From: Ponticaulis profundi
Lineage (GTDB): Bacteria; Pseudomonadota; Alphaproteobacteria; Caulobacterales; Hyphomonadaceae
Direction: 5' to 3'
NCBI RefSeq assembly: GCF_042659465.1
Contig: NZ_JBHSSW010000002.1
Location: forward strand, 62,001-126,000
DNA length: 64,000 nucleotides
In this document: positions 40,679 to 49,608 of the stretch, piece after piece
Position numbering within the stretch: the stretch's first letter is position 1
Layout: each line of letters begins with the position of its first letter
Program-made: the position numbers and the translations under genes
The notes under the pieces: generated by a model
The model's input: only the letters and a program-made list of their open reading frames with translations
The model's database searches: none
Told to the model about the DNA's origin: nothing

Positions 40679-40996
40679 TTAATGGTCGGTGACGAGATCG
40701 TCAAAGAGGTCGAGTGTCTCACTGTCCCTCTGGCGCCCAATGCCGTCGCCGAGATAAAAGCACGGGTGCTTCACCGAATGCAGGCCACCTGCAACTTCGT
40801 AGTGGACCCAGCCACCATTTGGCATTTTGACCGATCTCACTTTTGCGCCGCAAGCCGGACAGTTGTGCTCGTGCCGCGATTTGTATTGCGTGCGATCACC
40901 GAGTTCCCGAAGGATCCAGCTGGCTGCGACGTGCACCACATCACCAGACTGGAGTCTGCGTGTATGCGCTTTGCGATAGACGAGTTGAACCGGCAT
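40679..40996 (-). CDS. Small zinc-ribbon-like hypothetical protein
   Basis: 105 aa, not recognised by name. The middle contains HEHNCPACGAKV (CxxC) followed by a Trp/His stretch and a second His-Pro-Cys (HSVKHPCF), so a zinc site of CxxC...H/C type is possible. The ATG at 40996 has AAGGA nine bases upstream; a TTG nine bases further out is less likely. Immediately upstream of rluE and probably co-transcribed. Confidence 0.65.
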   Translation of the reverse strand: MPVQLVYRKAHTRRLQSGDVVHVAASWILRELGDRTQYKSRHEHNCPACGAKVRSVKMPNGGWVHYEVAGGLHSVKHPCFYLGDGIGRQRDSETLDLFDDLVTDH

Positions 40997-41005
40997 GTCG
41001 TGCAA

Positions 41006-41315
41006 TCCTTCCTTGCCCGATCAGAACGCCTATTTTCCTAATAAAGTGCAAAACGACCTCAGCCGAAACTGAGGTCGCTACATGGAGGTTGGTCTGGGGA
41101 ACCAACGTGGGAAACAAAGTAGCGCGGCATTACGCCTGATTTGATTCAGTCGAATGACGGATTTGTTTCAGATTCATGACATGTGTCATTTTCCTGATAT
41201 TTGTGGGCACGGGCTGTCGAATTGCAAGCTGTTGTGAGCCGAGGCGGGACCTCGTATAGCTTCGCTGACCTTTTCGGGTTGTGACCTCTTTTGTGATTAC
41301 CTCAACGGTTCGACT
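41006..41315. other. Intergenic stretch with two hairpins, possible sRNA on minus strand
   Basis: 310 bases without a protein gene. A 9-bp perfect stem CGACCTCAG / CTGAGGTCG (41054-41077) is followed on the minus strand by TTTTG, and a second hairpin GTTGG / CCAAC (41088-41106) lies 10 bases away. Read on the minus strand they look like a small structured RNA with a terminator, or a leader/attenuator of the zinc-ribbon-rluE operon. The remainder (41110-41315) shows nothing I can name. Confidence 0.35.
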
Positions 41316-42029
41316 ATGCCTTTGCTCGCATTAAATCCGGAATTGCCTGTGACGGAACTTCAGGCGAAATTTTCTGAAAAGCGCCGCCTCCAGATTTCGG
41401 ATTTTTTGACCAGGGAATCGGCTGAGGCCCTAAAGGCCGCGCTGGAGAAACGTGAGTGGAATCTGGTCCTGAACGACAGAGAGCGTCATATTGATCTTCC
41501 AAAGTCGGAATTTGCGAAAATCGGATTGTCGCGCATGCAGGCTGCGATCAAGCAGGCACAGGGGCGGGCGGCCTCTGAATTCCAGTACGTTTATGAGAAC
41601 ATCCCGATCGCGGATGCGGTGCAGTCCGGACGTTTGAATGATGATGTTCTGAAGGCGGCATACGAGTTGATGAATTCAGGCGAGGTTATCGCGGCTCTGC
41701 GTACCATAACGGGGCTCGATATCGACTTTTGCGACATGCAGGGAACCAAGTACGGGCCGGGTCACATGCTGACGCCACATGATGATGCGGTGGCTGGGAA
41801 GAACCGAAAGTTCGCTTACGTTCTCGGCATGACGCGGGATTGGTCGGCGGTCTGGGGTGGTCAGCTTCAGTTTCTGACCGAACAGGGCGATGTGCTGGAG
41901 AGCTTCGTGCCGAAATTCAACACGCTGTCGATTTTCGAAGTGCCGATCTTGCATCATGTGACGCAGGTCGCGAATTTTGCGCCGCGTGCACGGATTTCCT
42001 GTACGGGTTGGTATCGGACGAAAACCTAG
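41316..42029 (+). CDS. 2OG-Fe(II) oxygenase (prolyl hydroxylase-like)
   Basis: 237 aa, double-stranded beta-helix dioxygenase. The HxD iron motif is in LTPHDDA, the distal His in PILHHVTQVA, and the 2-oxoglutarate-binding Arg in PRARISCTGW, so all active-site residues are present. Related to COG3751-type prolyl/asparaginyl hydroxylases, with the substrate probably a protein or peptide. It overlaps the convergent ohrR by four bases. Confidence 0.88.
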   Translation: MPLLALNPELPVTELQAKFSEKRRLQISDFLTRESAEALKAALEKREWNLVLNDRERHIDLPKSEFAKIGLSRMQAAIKQAQGRAASEFQYVYENIPIADAVQSGRLNDDVLKAAYELMNSGEVIAALRTITGLDIDFCDMQGTKYGPGHMLTPHDDAVAGKNRKFAYVLGMTRDWSAVWGGQLQFLTEQGDVLESFVPKFNTLSIFEVPILHHVTQVANFAPRARISCTGWYRTKT

Positions 42030-42496
42030 GACTCTTTAAAGCTCGCATTGAATTTACGCACGAGCGTATGAAGCTGCATCAGCTCTTCCAGAGGCAGTGC
42101 GAGCTGGCAGGCGACCTGAACCGGTATGTCTTCGATATCGCTGCGCAAAGCCTTTCCCTGATCAGTCAGTGATACGCGAACACGTCGCTCATCCTGTGGA
42201 TCGCGGCGGCGCATCACGATGCCTGCGGTCTCAAGGCGCTTCAGAAGCGGTGTCAGCGTTCCCGAATCGAGCCCGAGTGCGGAGCCGATCTCGCCGACCT
42301 GCAAATCGTCATTCTCCCACAGGACAAGCAGTGTGAGATACTGAGAATAGGTAATGCCGAGCTTATCCAGGAAAGGGCGATACAGCCGAGTCATACGGTT
42401 TGCGGCTGTATAAAGGGCAAAGCAGAGCTGACGATCCAGTTGTAGCGTGTTCTCGATCGTCAGGTCTTGCGGGTCTGAGTCTTTCTGTTGCGTCAT
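42026..42496 (-). CDS. ohrR: OhrR, organic-peroxide-sensing MarR regulator
   Basis: 156-aa MarR-family repressor. The segment LQLDRQLCFALYTAANRMTRLYRPFLDKLGITYSQYL carries the N-terminal redox-sensing Cys of OhrR, and the winged helix follows (ALGLDSGTLTPLLKRLE). Oxidation of that Cys by organic hydroperoxides releases DNA. It overlaps ohr by four bases, so it would be transcribed in the same operon, after ohr. Confidence 0.92.
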   Translation of the reverse strand: MTQQKDSDPQDLTIENTLQLDRQLCFALYTAANRMTRLYRPFLDKLGITYSQYLTLLVLWENDDLQVGEIGSALGLDSGTLTPLLKRLETAGIVMRRRDPQDERRVRVSLTDQGKALRSDIEDIPVQVACQLALPLEELMQLHTLVRKFNASFKES

Positions 42497-42909
42497 TTCA
42501 CCCTTACGACCGGTTTCACTTCAATATTGCCTTTGATGGCATTTGAGTATGGGCAAACCGCATGCGCATCTGCAACCAACTTTTCGGCCGCATCCTGATC
42601 AAGGCCTTCCAACTCAGCTTCAATTGTCACGCCAAGGTCAAAGCCACCGGATTTGTTGGCATTCAGTGAGACGCCAACGGTGATCGCTGATCCCTCCAGG
42701 GGAATTTTCTTGCCTTGAGCAACATGATTGAGCGCGCTGTCAAAGCAGGCTGCGTAACCGGCAGCGAACAATTGTTCAGGGTTCACACCATTGCCAGAGC
42801 CGCCCATCGCTTTCGGGATCGACAGGTCGGTTTTGAAGGCGCCGTCGAGTGTTTCGGAGGTCCCGTTGCGTCCGCCAGTCGCGCGCGCAGAAGTTTCGTA
42901 AATTTTCAT
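42493..42909 (-). CDS. ohr: Organic hydroperoxide resistance protein Ohr
   Basis: 138-aa OsmC/Ohr-family thiol peroxidase that reduces organic hydroperoxides with lipoylated proteins as reductant. Both catalytic Cys are present (AAGYAACFDSAL and AHAVCPYSNA), with the Arg/Glu framework of the family. The ATG at 42909 (MKIYETSARATGGRNG) is the normal family start; the longer frame to 43005 is not. First gene of the ohr-ohrR operon. Confidence 0.95.
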   Translation of the reverse strand: MKIYETSARATGGRNGTSETLDGAFKTDLSIPKAMGGSGNGVNPEQLFAAGYAACFDSALNHVAQGKKIPLEGSAITVGVSLNANKSGGFDLGVTIEAELEGLDQDAAEKLVADAHAVCPYSNAIKGNIEVKPVVRVK

Positions 42910-42951
42910 GTCAAAGCTCCATGTGTGAGATAATCGTAATGTGAGCAATAA

Positions 42952-42965
42952 TATTGTGCACAATA
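42952..42965 (-). promoter_or_regulatory. Candidate OhrR operator
   Basis: Perfect palindrome TATTGTGCACAATA 42 bp upstream of the ohr start, in an AT-rich region. Its position and symmetry fit an OhrR-binding site. Confidence 0.55.
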
Positions 42966-43080
42966 AAAAAAACGCAAGTGCGAAATCGCTTTGTGGCGAA
43001 AACAAACATTTGCTTCGCCGATTCCTCCTCTATGGTGAGGCTGAAGCGTCAGTCATAATGAAGCAGTTGGGGATGAGGGC

Positions 43081-43563
43081 ATGATCGGTCTGTCACTGGG
43101 CGACATCACGGTATCTATTCAGCTGGCCATCGCGCCGATTTTCCTGCTGGTCGGTACTGGATCCCTTTTGAACGTTGTGACCACCCGGCTGGGCCGCATC
43201 ATTGATCGCGCAAGAATACTGGAGCAGGCCGTTGAAGCAGGTGAGGATGCCGTGCTGGAAGAGCGCCATGTGATGGAACTCAATGTGCTCGACAAGCGCA
43301 TGCGCTTTGGAAATCGCGCGGTTCTGTTCTCCACCATTTCTGCCGTACTGATATGCCTTTTGGTGATCCTGATCTTTCTGTTGGATTTGCTGGGGCTGCC
43401 CGCTGCGGCTTTGATCGTTGTGGTCCTGTTTGCAGGTGCCATGGCATCGCTAAGCATTGGGCTCATCAGCTTCCTGATCGAGGTCTCGATTGCAACGCGC
43501 GTGCTGCGAGTCCGCCATGAGTTGCTCGCGCGCCGTCGTATCGTTCAGGAAGAAGCGGGTTAG
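43081..43563 (+). CDS. DUF2721 family membrane protein
   Basis: 160 aa. N-terminal helix (about residues 10-30, IQLAIAPIFLLVGTGSLLNV), a charged stretch TTRLGRIIDRARILE typical of DUF2721, then two further helices (75-100 and 105-135). Function unknown. Single gene convergent with the OmpA lipoprotein. Confidence 0.85.
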   Translation: MIGLSLGDITVSIQLAIAPIFLLVGTGSLLNVVTTRLGRIIDRARILEQAVEAGEDAVLEERHVMELNVLDKRMRFGNRAVLFSTISAVLICLLVILIFLLDLLGLPAAALIVVVLFAGAMASLSIGLISFLIEVSIATRVLRVRHELLARRRIVQEEAG

Positions 43564-43575
43564 CGCCCGGGACTT

Positions 43576-44037
43576 TTATTTGCGAAAGCGAACTTCCACC
43601 ATGCGATTCATCGGGGTCGCAAGGCCATCACTTGTCAGCGCATCTGTTTCGCCCATCGCAATGATCTCAATCACTTTGACGCGCAGGTCTGCGTCCTGAA
43701 GTGCTTTCTGAACGGCCTGTGCGCGTTTGCGTGATACCGCGAGATTGACGTCGGACGCGCCGCTGGCATCTGAATGGCCTTCAATTTCGATGGCAGATAG
43801 TTCACAGGTCGCTTCGCTTTCGACAATCTTGCCGATCACTTTACGTGCGGTCTCGTCGAGGGTTGTCTGGCCAGATGCAAAGTAAACCTGAAAGTTTTCT
43901 TCATGGCAGGGCGGGCCGGCGACCATATCTTCAGCTTGCGGCGCGAGCGGCGGAGGCGCTGCAGGCGGTGATGTTGAGCAGGCAGCCAGCGCTGCGCCGC
44001 CCAGAAAAATTCCGATCAGAGTTTTATCGAACGTCAT
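43576..44037 (-). CDS. OmpA-family lipoprotein
   Basis: 153 aa. Type II signal peptide with lipobox LAAC (Cys at about residue 20), a Pro/Ala-rich linker, then an OmpA peptidoglycan-binding domain (VYFASGQTTLD, IEIEGHSDASGASDVNLAVSRKRAQAV, NRMVEVRF). It probably anchors the outer membrane to peptidoglycan, Pal-like but without the tol genes nearby. Confidence 0.9.
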   Translation of the reverse strand: MTFDKTLIGIFLGGAALAACSTSPPAAPPPLAPQAEDMVAGPPCHEENFQVYFASGQTTLDETARKVIGKIVESEATCELSAIEIEGHSDASGASDVNLAVSRKRAQAVQKALQDADLRVKVIEIIAMGETDALTSDGLATPMNRMVEVRFRK

Positions 44038-44309
44038 TGTCAGCCCCTTGGGATTACCGTCTCAGCCCTGAAATCATGGTCCGCTGCTTTCTTCTGTGCG
44101 TCAATTCTTAACGCGTGAGGACGCGATTGGCTCATCAGTTTGGTGCTGCTGGAGCGGGAAACTGAGTGGTAATGTAGATGAGGGCGTGTGGAATCCGGCC
44201 CGATGTTAACATCTTTTTCCAATTTTCGGGGTGCGGTGCAGGGTTTGCTTAACCATCCGGAAAGCACTCCGTGAGGTTATAGGGGAAACACCAGAACGGA
44301 GCCTGTTCT

Positions 44310-44732
44310 ATGCTGAAAGACCTCATTGCACATATCGCGAGCGACAGTGACATGTCGCGGCAACAGGCTGAAACAGCGCTCGGGATTGTACTGAATGCAT
44401 CAGAGCGCCAGGGATCGGCATTCTCCCTACGCCTTTTCAAAATCATGCCGGAGGCAGGTGAACTGTCAGCGAAAGCAGGCGAAGAACTTGGTGCTGCAAC
44501 AGGCGTGATCGCTCGTTTGATTGAGCAGACACCTGGCGGGCGGATGTCTGTTGCGACCTCCATGATCCGTAACCTTCAGAAGGCGGGCCTGGGTCACAAC
44601 CAGATTGCTGGGCTGTTTCCTTCGATTTCGAATTATTGCGAGGCGCGTTTCGGTCTCAAAGGCTTCGCTCACCTTGGCGACCTCCTCAGCGAGCCGCGTA
44701 CCGAGGTTGATACTGCAGATGCTGTCGCCTGA
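44310..44732 (+). CDS. Helical hypothetical protein, DUF2267/DUF2780-like
   Basis: 140 aa, largely helical and Ala/Gly-rich, cytoplasmic, with repeated AE.AL and AG.EL patterns. It resembles the DUF2267/DUF2780 group in size and layout, but the match is weak and no function can be given. It has its own terminator 30 bases after the stop. The 270-bp gap before it shows no further feature I can support. Confidence 0.6.
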   Translation: MLKDLIAHIASDSDMSRQQAETALGIVLNASERQGSAFSLRLFKIMPEAGELSAKAGEELGAATGVIARLIEQTPGGRMSVATSMIRNLQKAGLGHNQIAGLFPSISNYCEARFGLKGFAHLGDLLSEPRTEVDTADAVA

Positions 44733-44761
44733 TTTTAAAAGTTCACACGCAAGGCCTTGAA

Positions 44762-44790
44762 GAGCTGCTCAATGAGCAGCTCTCTTTTTT
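44762..44790 (+). terminator. Terminator after the DUF2267-like gene
   Basis: GAGCTGCTC-AAT-GAGCAGCTC stem followed by TCTTTTTTT. Confidence 0.93.
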
Positions 44791-44842
44791 TGTGTGAAAC
44801 TCATCGCTTGCTGCCTATTGCGGCTTACCGTATCAGCAGGAT

Positions 44843-45088
44843 ATGGAACGCTTTATTGCCCAGACCGAAATACTGATGCAGGCGCTTGAAGCCGCCGCAC
44901 ACGAAGTCGTGCCAGAGAGCAAACTGGTAACAGTTGATCTGGAGCCATTGAATGAAGATGTGGGCGGCGACCAAAGTGTTGATGTCCGAATTCTGAAGTC
45001 TTCTTATCGTGTTTGCTTTCTTCAGGGCACACTGATGCTCGGTTCAAGTCCAGCTCTGAAAGCGCGCGCAGTTTTCAGAAAAATGTAA
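44843..45088 (+). CDS. Small hypothetical protein
   Basis: 81 aa, unrecognised. Acidic N-terminal helix (MERFIAQTEILMQALEAAAHEVVPES) and a beta-rich remainder. The start follows CAGGAT, a weak Shine-Dalgarno. Coding status is likely from the position between a terminator and the next gene and from the ordered composition, but not proven. Confidence 0.5.
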   Translation: MERFIAQTEILMQALEAAAHEVVPESKLVTVDLEPLNEDVGGDQSVDVRILKSSYRVCFLQGTLMLGSSPALKARAVFRKM

Positions 45089-45194
45089 ATTTAGACTTAA
45101 CGTTCAGGCAAATAATGATCTTGTTTTGTTCTCATTTTATCTTGCAATGAGAACAAACGAAGAATACAAAAGGGCATGGGAACGGAGTAAGAAC

Positions 45195-45524
45195 ATGCGC
45201 TTGGTAAATTTCAACGGACAGTCTGGTCGCTCATATTCTTTCGAACGCATCGGCGTAGATGAAAACTGGGCCAATCGCGAAGGCATCGCTATCTTCGCTG
45301 CGTCTGGTGCCTTTGGCTGGCGGGTGATCCGCATTGTTGAACTGGATGGTCGCCCGGACAATATTCAGCCTATCTGGGCTTTCCGTGACGCACAGCGCTA
45401 TGGTGCGCGGGCCGTGTTCTTCGCACAAAATCAACGCATTCTGGATCGCAAGACGAGTATTGCTGATCTGCGCGACGGGCTCACCCCTGTCTGTGAAGCA
45501 CGTCAGACCGGGGTCGCCGCCTGA
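45195..45524 (+). CDS. Hypothetical protein
   Basis: 109 aa, unrecognised, probably cytoplasmic with mixed alpha/beta content (YSFERIGVDENWANREGIAIFAASGA, then GWRVIRIVELDG). The ATG at 45195 has CGGAG seven bases upstream; a longer frame from 45126 lacks one. A bidirectional terminator follows. Confidence 0.6.
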   Translation: MRLVNFNGQSGRSYSFERIGVDENWANREGIAIFAASGAFGWRVIRIVELDGRPDNIQPIWAFRDAQRYGARAVFFAQNQRILDRKTSIADLRDGLTPVCEARQTGVAA

Positions 45525-45546
45525 GGTTTGATGTTCGCAGACAAAG

Positions 45547-45575
45547 AAAAGGCCGGGTTGCCCGCCCGGCCTTTT
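45547..45575. terminator. Bidirectional terminator
   Basis: AAAAGGCCGGG / CCCGGCCTTTT stem (45547-45557, 45565-45575) with a seven-base loop, between the convergent hypothetical gene and the VWA gene; A/T tracts on both sides suit both strands. Confidence 0.9.
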
Positions 45576-45605
45576 CTCACGTTCTCTGAAAACAGAGGTG
45601 TGCGA

Positions 45606-47315
45606 TCAGTCGCCGCCTCTGTTTTTTTGTTCGAGGGTTTCCTGCGCTGCGGCAGTTTTTGCAGAGCGTGCAAGTTGAACGAACTCTGAGCGATAGCCGA
45701 AGGCATCTTCACCGCGCGCATCGAGCGCCAGCTCAATGACGGAGTCATAGTCGAAATCATCCGAGATGAAGCTCGACCCTTTCAGTAGCTGACCAAAACC
45801 TGCAACCGCTGTTGCAAAGCGCGTATAAAGCGGAGCCTCGTCAAGCGTTTCGAACGCCAGATCATTCGTGATTGGCACTTCGATCAGTTTGGACGTGTCT
45901 TCGTCCGGCAGTTTGTAACGAAGTTTCAGGAAGCCGTATTCAGCTGATGGGTCAGCGTTGGTTTCGCCCGATTTGTTACCTTCATATCGGCGCTCGCCGG
46001 TCAGGGCGCTGTCGGCATCGACAGGGGTAACCTCATATAACGCCGTGACGGTATGGCCAGCACCAATTTCCCCGGCATCGACCTTGTCATTGTTGAAGTC
46101 GGCCTCTTCAAGCATCCGCGTTTCATATCCGATCAGACGATATTCGGAGACTTTGGCAGGGTTGAACTCCACCTGGATCTTCACGTCCTTTGCAATGGTG
46201 AAAAGCGAGCCGGACAGGTCATCATTGAGAAGTTTCCGGGCTTCATTGACGGTGTCTACATAGGCGGCCATGCCATTTCCGGCCTGAGCAATCTTTTGCA
46301 TCATGGCGTCATTATAATTGCCGCGCCCAAAGCCCATCACAGACAGGAAGACTCCGCTGTCGCGCTTTCTTGAGACGAAGTCTTCAAGACGCTCATCGCT
46401 TGTCACGCCGACATTGAAGTCGCCATCGGTCAGCAGCATGACACGGTTGACGGAATCTTCGTCAAAATTCTGTTCTGCGAGGCTATAGGCAAGCCGCAAC
46501 CCTTCGCCGCCAGCTGTTGAACCGCCAGCAGCCATGCCTTCCAGTGCAGCCATAATCTTTGACTTTTCATTGCCCGGCGTTGGTTCCAGAACCATTCCGG
46601 CAGCGCCTGCATAAACGGCGACCGAGATGGTGTCCTTCTCAGACATATTGTCGACAAGCATACCAAGCGCTTTCTTCGCTAATGGAAGCTTGTCAGGCGA
46701 GCTCATCGAGCCAGACACATCGACCAAGAGCGTCAGGTTCATGGCCGGGCGTTCGTCAGCCTCGATATTGTACCCCTGAAGTCCGATCTGGATCAGTTCA
46801 TTCCCTGATTTCCAGGGTGATGGCACTACGCTCACATTGGTCGAGAATGGTGGGTCAGCGGCTTCCGGAAGCGGGTAGGAATAATCGAAATAATTGATCA
46901 GCTCCTCGACACGTACCGCATCCTTCGGTGGCAAAGTTCCATCCGTCAGGAAGCGCCGCGTCCGGGCATATGATGCTGTGTCGACGTCGACGGAGAAGGT
47001 CGAGACGGGCTCGTCTGCAACGCGTTTGACCGGATTGTCATCCACATCCTCATAGCGCTCGCGATCCACCGGCGGTGGCTCCATGATTGGCATGGGTGTC
47101 GGCGAATAGGCTTGGCTTGGCGAGACTGCGCGCTGCATGTCCATAACCCCGCTTGCTTTCGGCGGTGGTGGCGGTGGCGGAGCAGGCGGCGGCGGCGGCG
47201 GCGGTGGTGGCACCACATTCTCAACCGTCGTTTCTCCGGGCTGTTTCGATGAACATGCGTTTAAAACTAAAATTGAGCCTGCGGCGAGCATTGCCAGCTT
47301 CAACTTGGAATTCAT
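45606..47315 (-). CDS. VWA-domain lipoprotein (YfbK-like)
   Basis: 569 aa. Lipoprotein signal with lipobox LNAC (Cys near residue 21), then a proline-rich linker of about 20 residues (residues 35-52, two Pro runs separated by Ala), an N-terminal region with SVDVDTASYARTRRFL, a von Willebrand A domain with an intact MIDAS (LLVDVSGSM, with downstream Thr and Asp), and a C-terminal DUF3520-like domain. The proline run may thread the peptidoglycan layer. Function unknown; such proteins are envelope-anchored. GGAGG lies upstream of the ATG. The gene precedes no obvious partner. Confidence 0.88.
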   Translation of the reverse strand: MNSKLKLAMLAAGSILVLNACSSKQPGETTVENVVPPPPPPPPPAPPPPPPPKASGVMDMQRAVSPSQAYSPTPMPIMEPPPVDRERYEDVDDNPVKRVADEPVSTFSVDVDTASYARTRRFLTDGTLPPKDAVRVEELINYFDYSYPLPEAADPPFSTNVSVVPSPWKSGNELIQIGLQGYNIEADERPAMNLTLLVDVSGSMSSPDKLPLAKKALGMLVDNMSEKDTISVAVYAGAAGMVLEPTPGNEKSKIMAALEGMAAGGSTAGGEGLRLAYSLAEQNFDEDSVNRVMLLTDGDFNVGVTSDERLEDFVSRKRDSGVFLSVMGFGRGNYNDAMMQKIAQAGNGMAAYVDTVNEARKLLNDDLSGSLFTIAKDVKIQVEFNPAKVSEYRLIGYETRMLEEADFNNDKVDAGEIGAGHTVTALYEVTPVDADSALTGERRYEGNKSGETNADPSAEYGFLKLRYKLPDEDTSKLIEVPITNDLAFETLDEAPLYTRFATAVAGFGQLLKGSSFISDDFDYDSVIELALDARGEDAFGYRSEFVQLARSAKTAAAQETLEQKNRGGD

Positions 47316-47392
47316 GCGTCCCTCCTGAAATTCCAGTCCAGTTTCCTTTCAGTCATGTCATCTTTGTGGCGATTTGTCTTGTAGTTGTGGCA

Positions 47393-49516
47393 TTACTCGG
47401 GTGCTTCAGCGGCACTACTGGCTGGCATTTGCTGGGCAATCCATGCGTCGACGTCCCGTTCAACGAGCATGAGCGGGCGAGATCCCGGTGCCAGAATGAC
47501 GCTGTGAAATTCACGAATATTGAAACGCGGGCCGAGAATGGCTTCCGCGCGGATGCGTAGATCCTCAAACCGCGTTGCCCCCTGAATGGCGGCGCAGGCA
47601 AGGCCGGGTTCGACAGACATGCGATCAAGGGCGTCGTTCGCTTGCGTCTCGGTCCATCCCAGTCGATCAATCAGTGTCTGCTTTCCTTCCGCTGGCGTCA
47701 TCGCACCGGCAAACAGGTTGGTTTCGATATCTGCTTCGGTGAGCGCTTCAAACCAGCGATAAAGTCGGATTGCATTCACACTCTCGGCGTTGTCAAAACT
47801 CTCTCGGAAATCCATGACCCGTAGAGCGTAATGCGGCCAGCCAAGGTCGAATGCTGCGTTGTTAAGGTGCCGTGAGAGCTGAGGCAGATCTTCGCGGTTT
47901 TCCTGCATCAGAGGCAGAAGCGCGGCGCCGGGATAAAACTGCAGCATTGCGTCGACAATCGTCACCGCGATCGGGCGCCTTGCAATGTCGCCATAATCCA
48001 GAGCGATATTCGGAGATGCCTCTGTAAAGGTTGGCGGCTGAAGCGATGATTCCGGAATTTGGTCCGGCTGGGCCCAGGCTGGCTGAGGCTCAGGTGTGCC
48101 AATTTCGACCAGGGGCACGATCGGCATAGGCCGATCCAGCAGAGCGCCGGCAAAATTCTCAAGCTCATCCAATGCGTGTGTAATCTTCTCGAAGCGCTCC
48201 GAATAAACCGGCCCTTCCGCCACTGTGTCAGTTTCGGCGACGGGCTCTTCTGGCTGAATGTCTGCGCCCTCATCAGGCTCGCGCGTGAACGGGGCTGGCT
48301 GATTGGCCAGCCAAAGGCGCAGCCGTTCACTCAGCGGAAGGTCCGGATCAATTTCCGGTACGTCCAATTCGGTTGCTTCTGCTTCTGTTGTTTCCGGTGA
48401 CGGCTCACCTGGCGGCGTGCCTGAGTCTTCGTCTTGCAGTGGAAGCCGGGACTCGAGTTCGGCTTCTATATTACTAACCTCGACCTTTGGCCGCATGAGC
48501 GCATCGAGCATGCCCTCGGCAACAACAGCTTCGCGTTGCGCCAGCGCTGCGCAATCGGTCGCCGTGAGTTCGCCGCTTGTGACCTGAGCGATCAGAGCTT
48601 CATAGTACTCGGATGTGAAAGCGTGCGGTGGTGTGCTGCTCATCCATGCTGCTTCAATGCGATCGAGTGCGGCACGGAAGTTTCCGACATTTTCTCGCAG
48701 TTCAGGCGTGAAGAAGCGCATGAAAGGCGGCTGAAAGGTCGCTCGCTCTCCCCAGGCAACGCGGCCATTTTCTGCTTCATAGGCGAGCAGCCGTGCATCT
48801 CGCAGGGCCGTGCGGGCTGTTTCGTTGAGAATGGCGCTTTGATCAATCTGATCGATCATGCGTCGTACACTTTCCAGGGGCGGCGCGATCCCCGCCGCCA
48901 GATCCATATCCATCCGGCGAATTTCGCGATCAACTTCAGCAAACAGATCTGAACTGATATCGGGACGCGGAGGCAGCGCTGACTCTGTTTCAAGCTGAGC
49001 AACGGCATCAACATAATTGAGCACATCGGACAGCGCGAAACTCAGATGATCAACCGGGTAGGGGCGGGAGTATTCAAGGCTGATCTCGCCATAGCCAAAA
49101 CGGCTGGTCTGCACCAGAAATCGATAGGCATGATGCAGCTCCCAGAAAGCCGAGAAGTCGTATGCGGATTCTTCCGGCGGATACATGTCGGTCAGGCGCT
49201 CGAATGCCAGAATCCGGCGGTTGCGCAACATTTCGAAGGTGGCGGGGGTCTCAAGCTGTTGATTTCGGATCTGTTCCTGAAAGCTTGGCGGGAAAGCGTC
49301 ACTGCCAGATGATGAAGGCGCTGTCTGCGACTGTTCAAGTGTGTTCAGTTCGCGATAGAGTGTCTGACGTTCAACGACGCTGTTTTGTTGGGCAGCACGC
49401 TGGCCACCATTTCCGCAAGCAGAAATCGCGATGGCGAGTACGAGCGGTGAAGCAGCGCAGGCCATGCGTGAAAACAAAGGTTTACCAGTGATTGTCAGAT
49501 GATCTGTTGAGCGCAT
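47393..49516 (-). CDS. DUF885-family lipoprotein, probable pseudoenzyme
   Basis: 707 aa. Lipobox ISAC after a hydrophobic signal, a DUF885-like helical body and a low-complexity acidic insert (PGEPSPETTEAEATELDVPE... about residues 380-450). In active DUF885 members the zinc site is HEGYPGHHLQ plus a downstream EGWA; here the equivalent reads LQFYPGAALLPL and DLGWPHYAL, so the His ligands and the Glu are missing. It is therefore probably not a peptidase and may act as an envelope binding protein. The ATG at 49516 is chosen because the longer frame to 49594 would leave no room for divergent promoters; ATG 49465 is an alternative. Confidence 0.7.
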   Translation of the reverse strand: MRSTDHLTITGKPLFSRMACAASPLVLAIAISACGNGGQRAAQQNSVVERQTLYRELNTLEQSQTAPSSSGSDAFPPSFQEQIRNQQLETPATFEMLRNRRILAFERLTDMYPPEESAYDFSAFWELHHAYRFLVQTSRFGYGEISLEYSRPYPVDHLSFALSDVLNYVDAVAQLETESALPPRPDISSDLFAEVDREIRRMDMDLAAGIAPPLESVRRMIDQIDQSAILNETARTALRDARLLAYEAENGRVAWGERATFQPPFMRFFTPELRENVGNFRAALDRIEAAWMSSTPPHAFTSEYYEALIAQVTSGELTATDCAALAQREAVVAEGMLDALMRPKVEVSNIEAELESRLPLQDEDSGTPPGEPSPETTEAEATELDVPEIDPDLPLSERLRLWLANQPAPFTREPDEGADIQPEEPVAETDTVAEGPVYSERFEKITHALDELENFAGALLDRPMPIVPLVEIGTPEPQPAWAQPDQIPESSLQPPTFTEASPNIALDYGDIARRPIAVTIVDAMLQFYPGAALLPLMQENREDLPQLSRHLNNAAFDLGWPHYALRVMDFRESFDNAESVNAIRLYRWFEALTEADIETNLFAGAMTPAEGKQTLIDRLGWTETQANDALDRMSVEPGLACAAIQGATRFEDLRIRAEAILGPRFNIREFHSVILAPGSRPLMLVERDVDAWIAQQMPASSAAEAPE

Positions 49517-49608
49517 CAGGAATAATGATCCATTTGAGGTGAACTGGTCGGTTGTCGCAGATTTTGTTTTCCGATAAGGACGCCTCTGCATCAAGATAGG
49601 AGAGCCCT

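Noticed and set aside
47137..47224. Simple GGC/GGT repeat tract
   Set aside because: It encodes the proline-rich linker of the VWA lipoprotein; not an independent repeat element.
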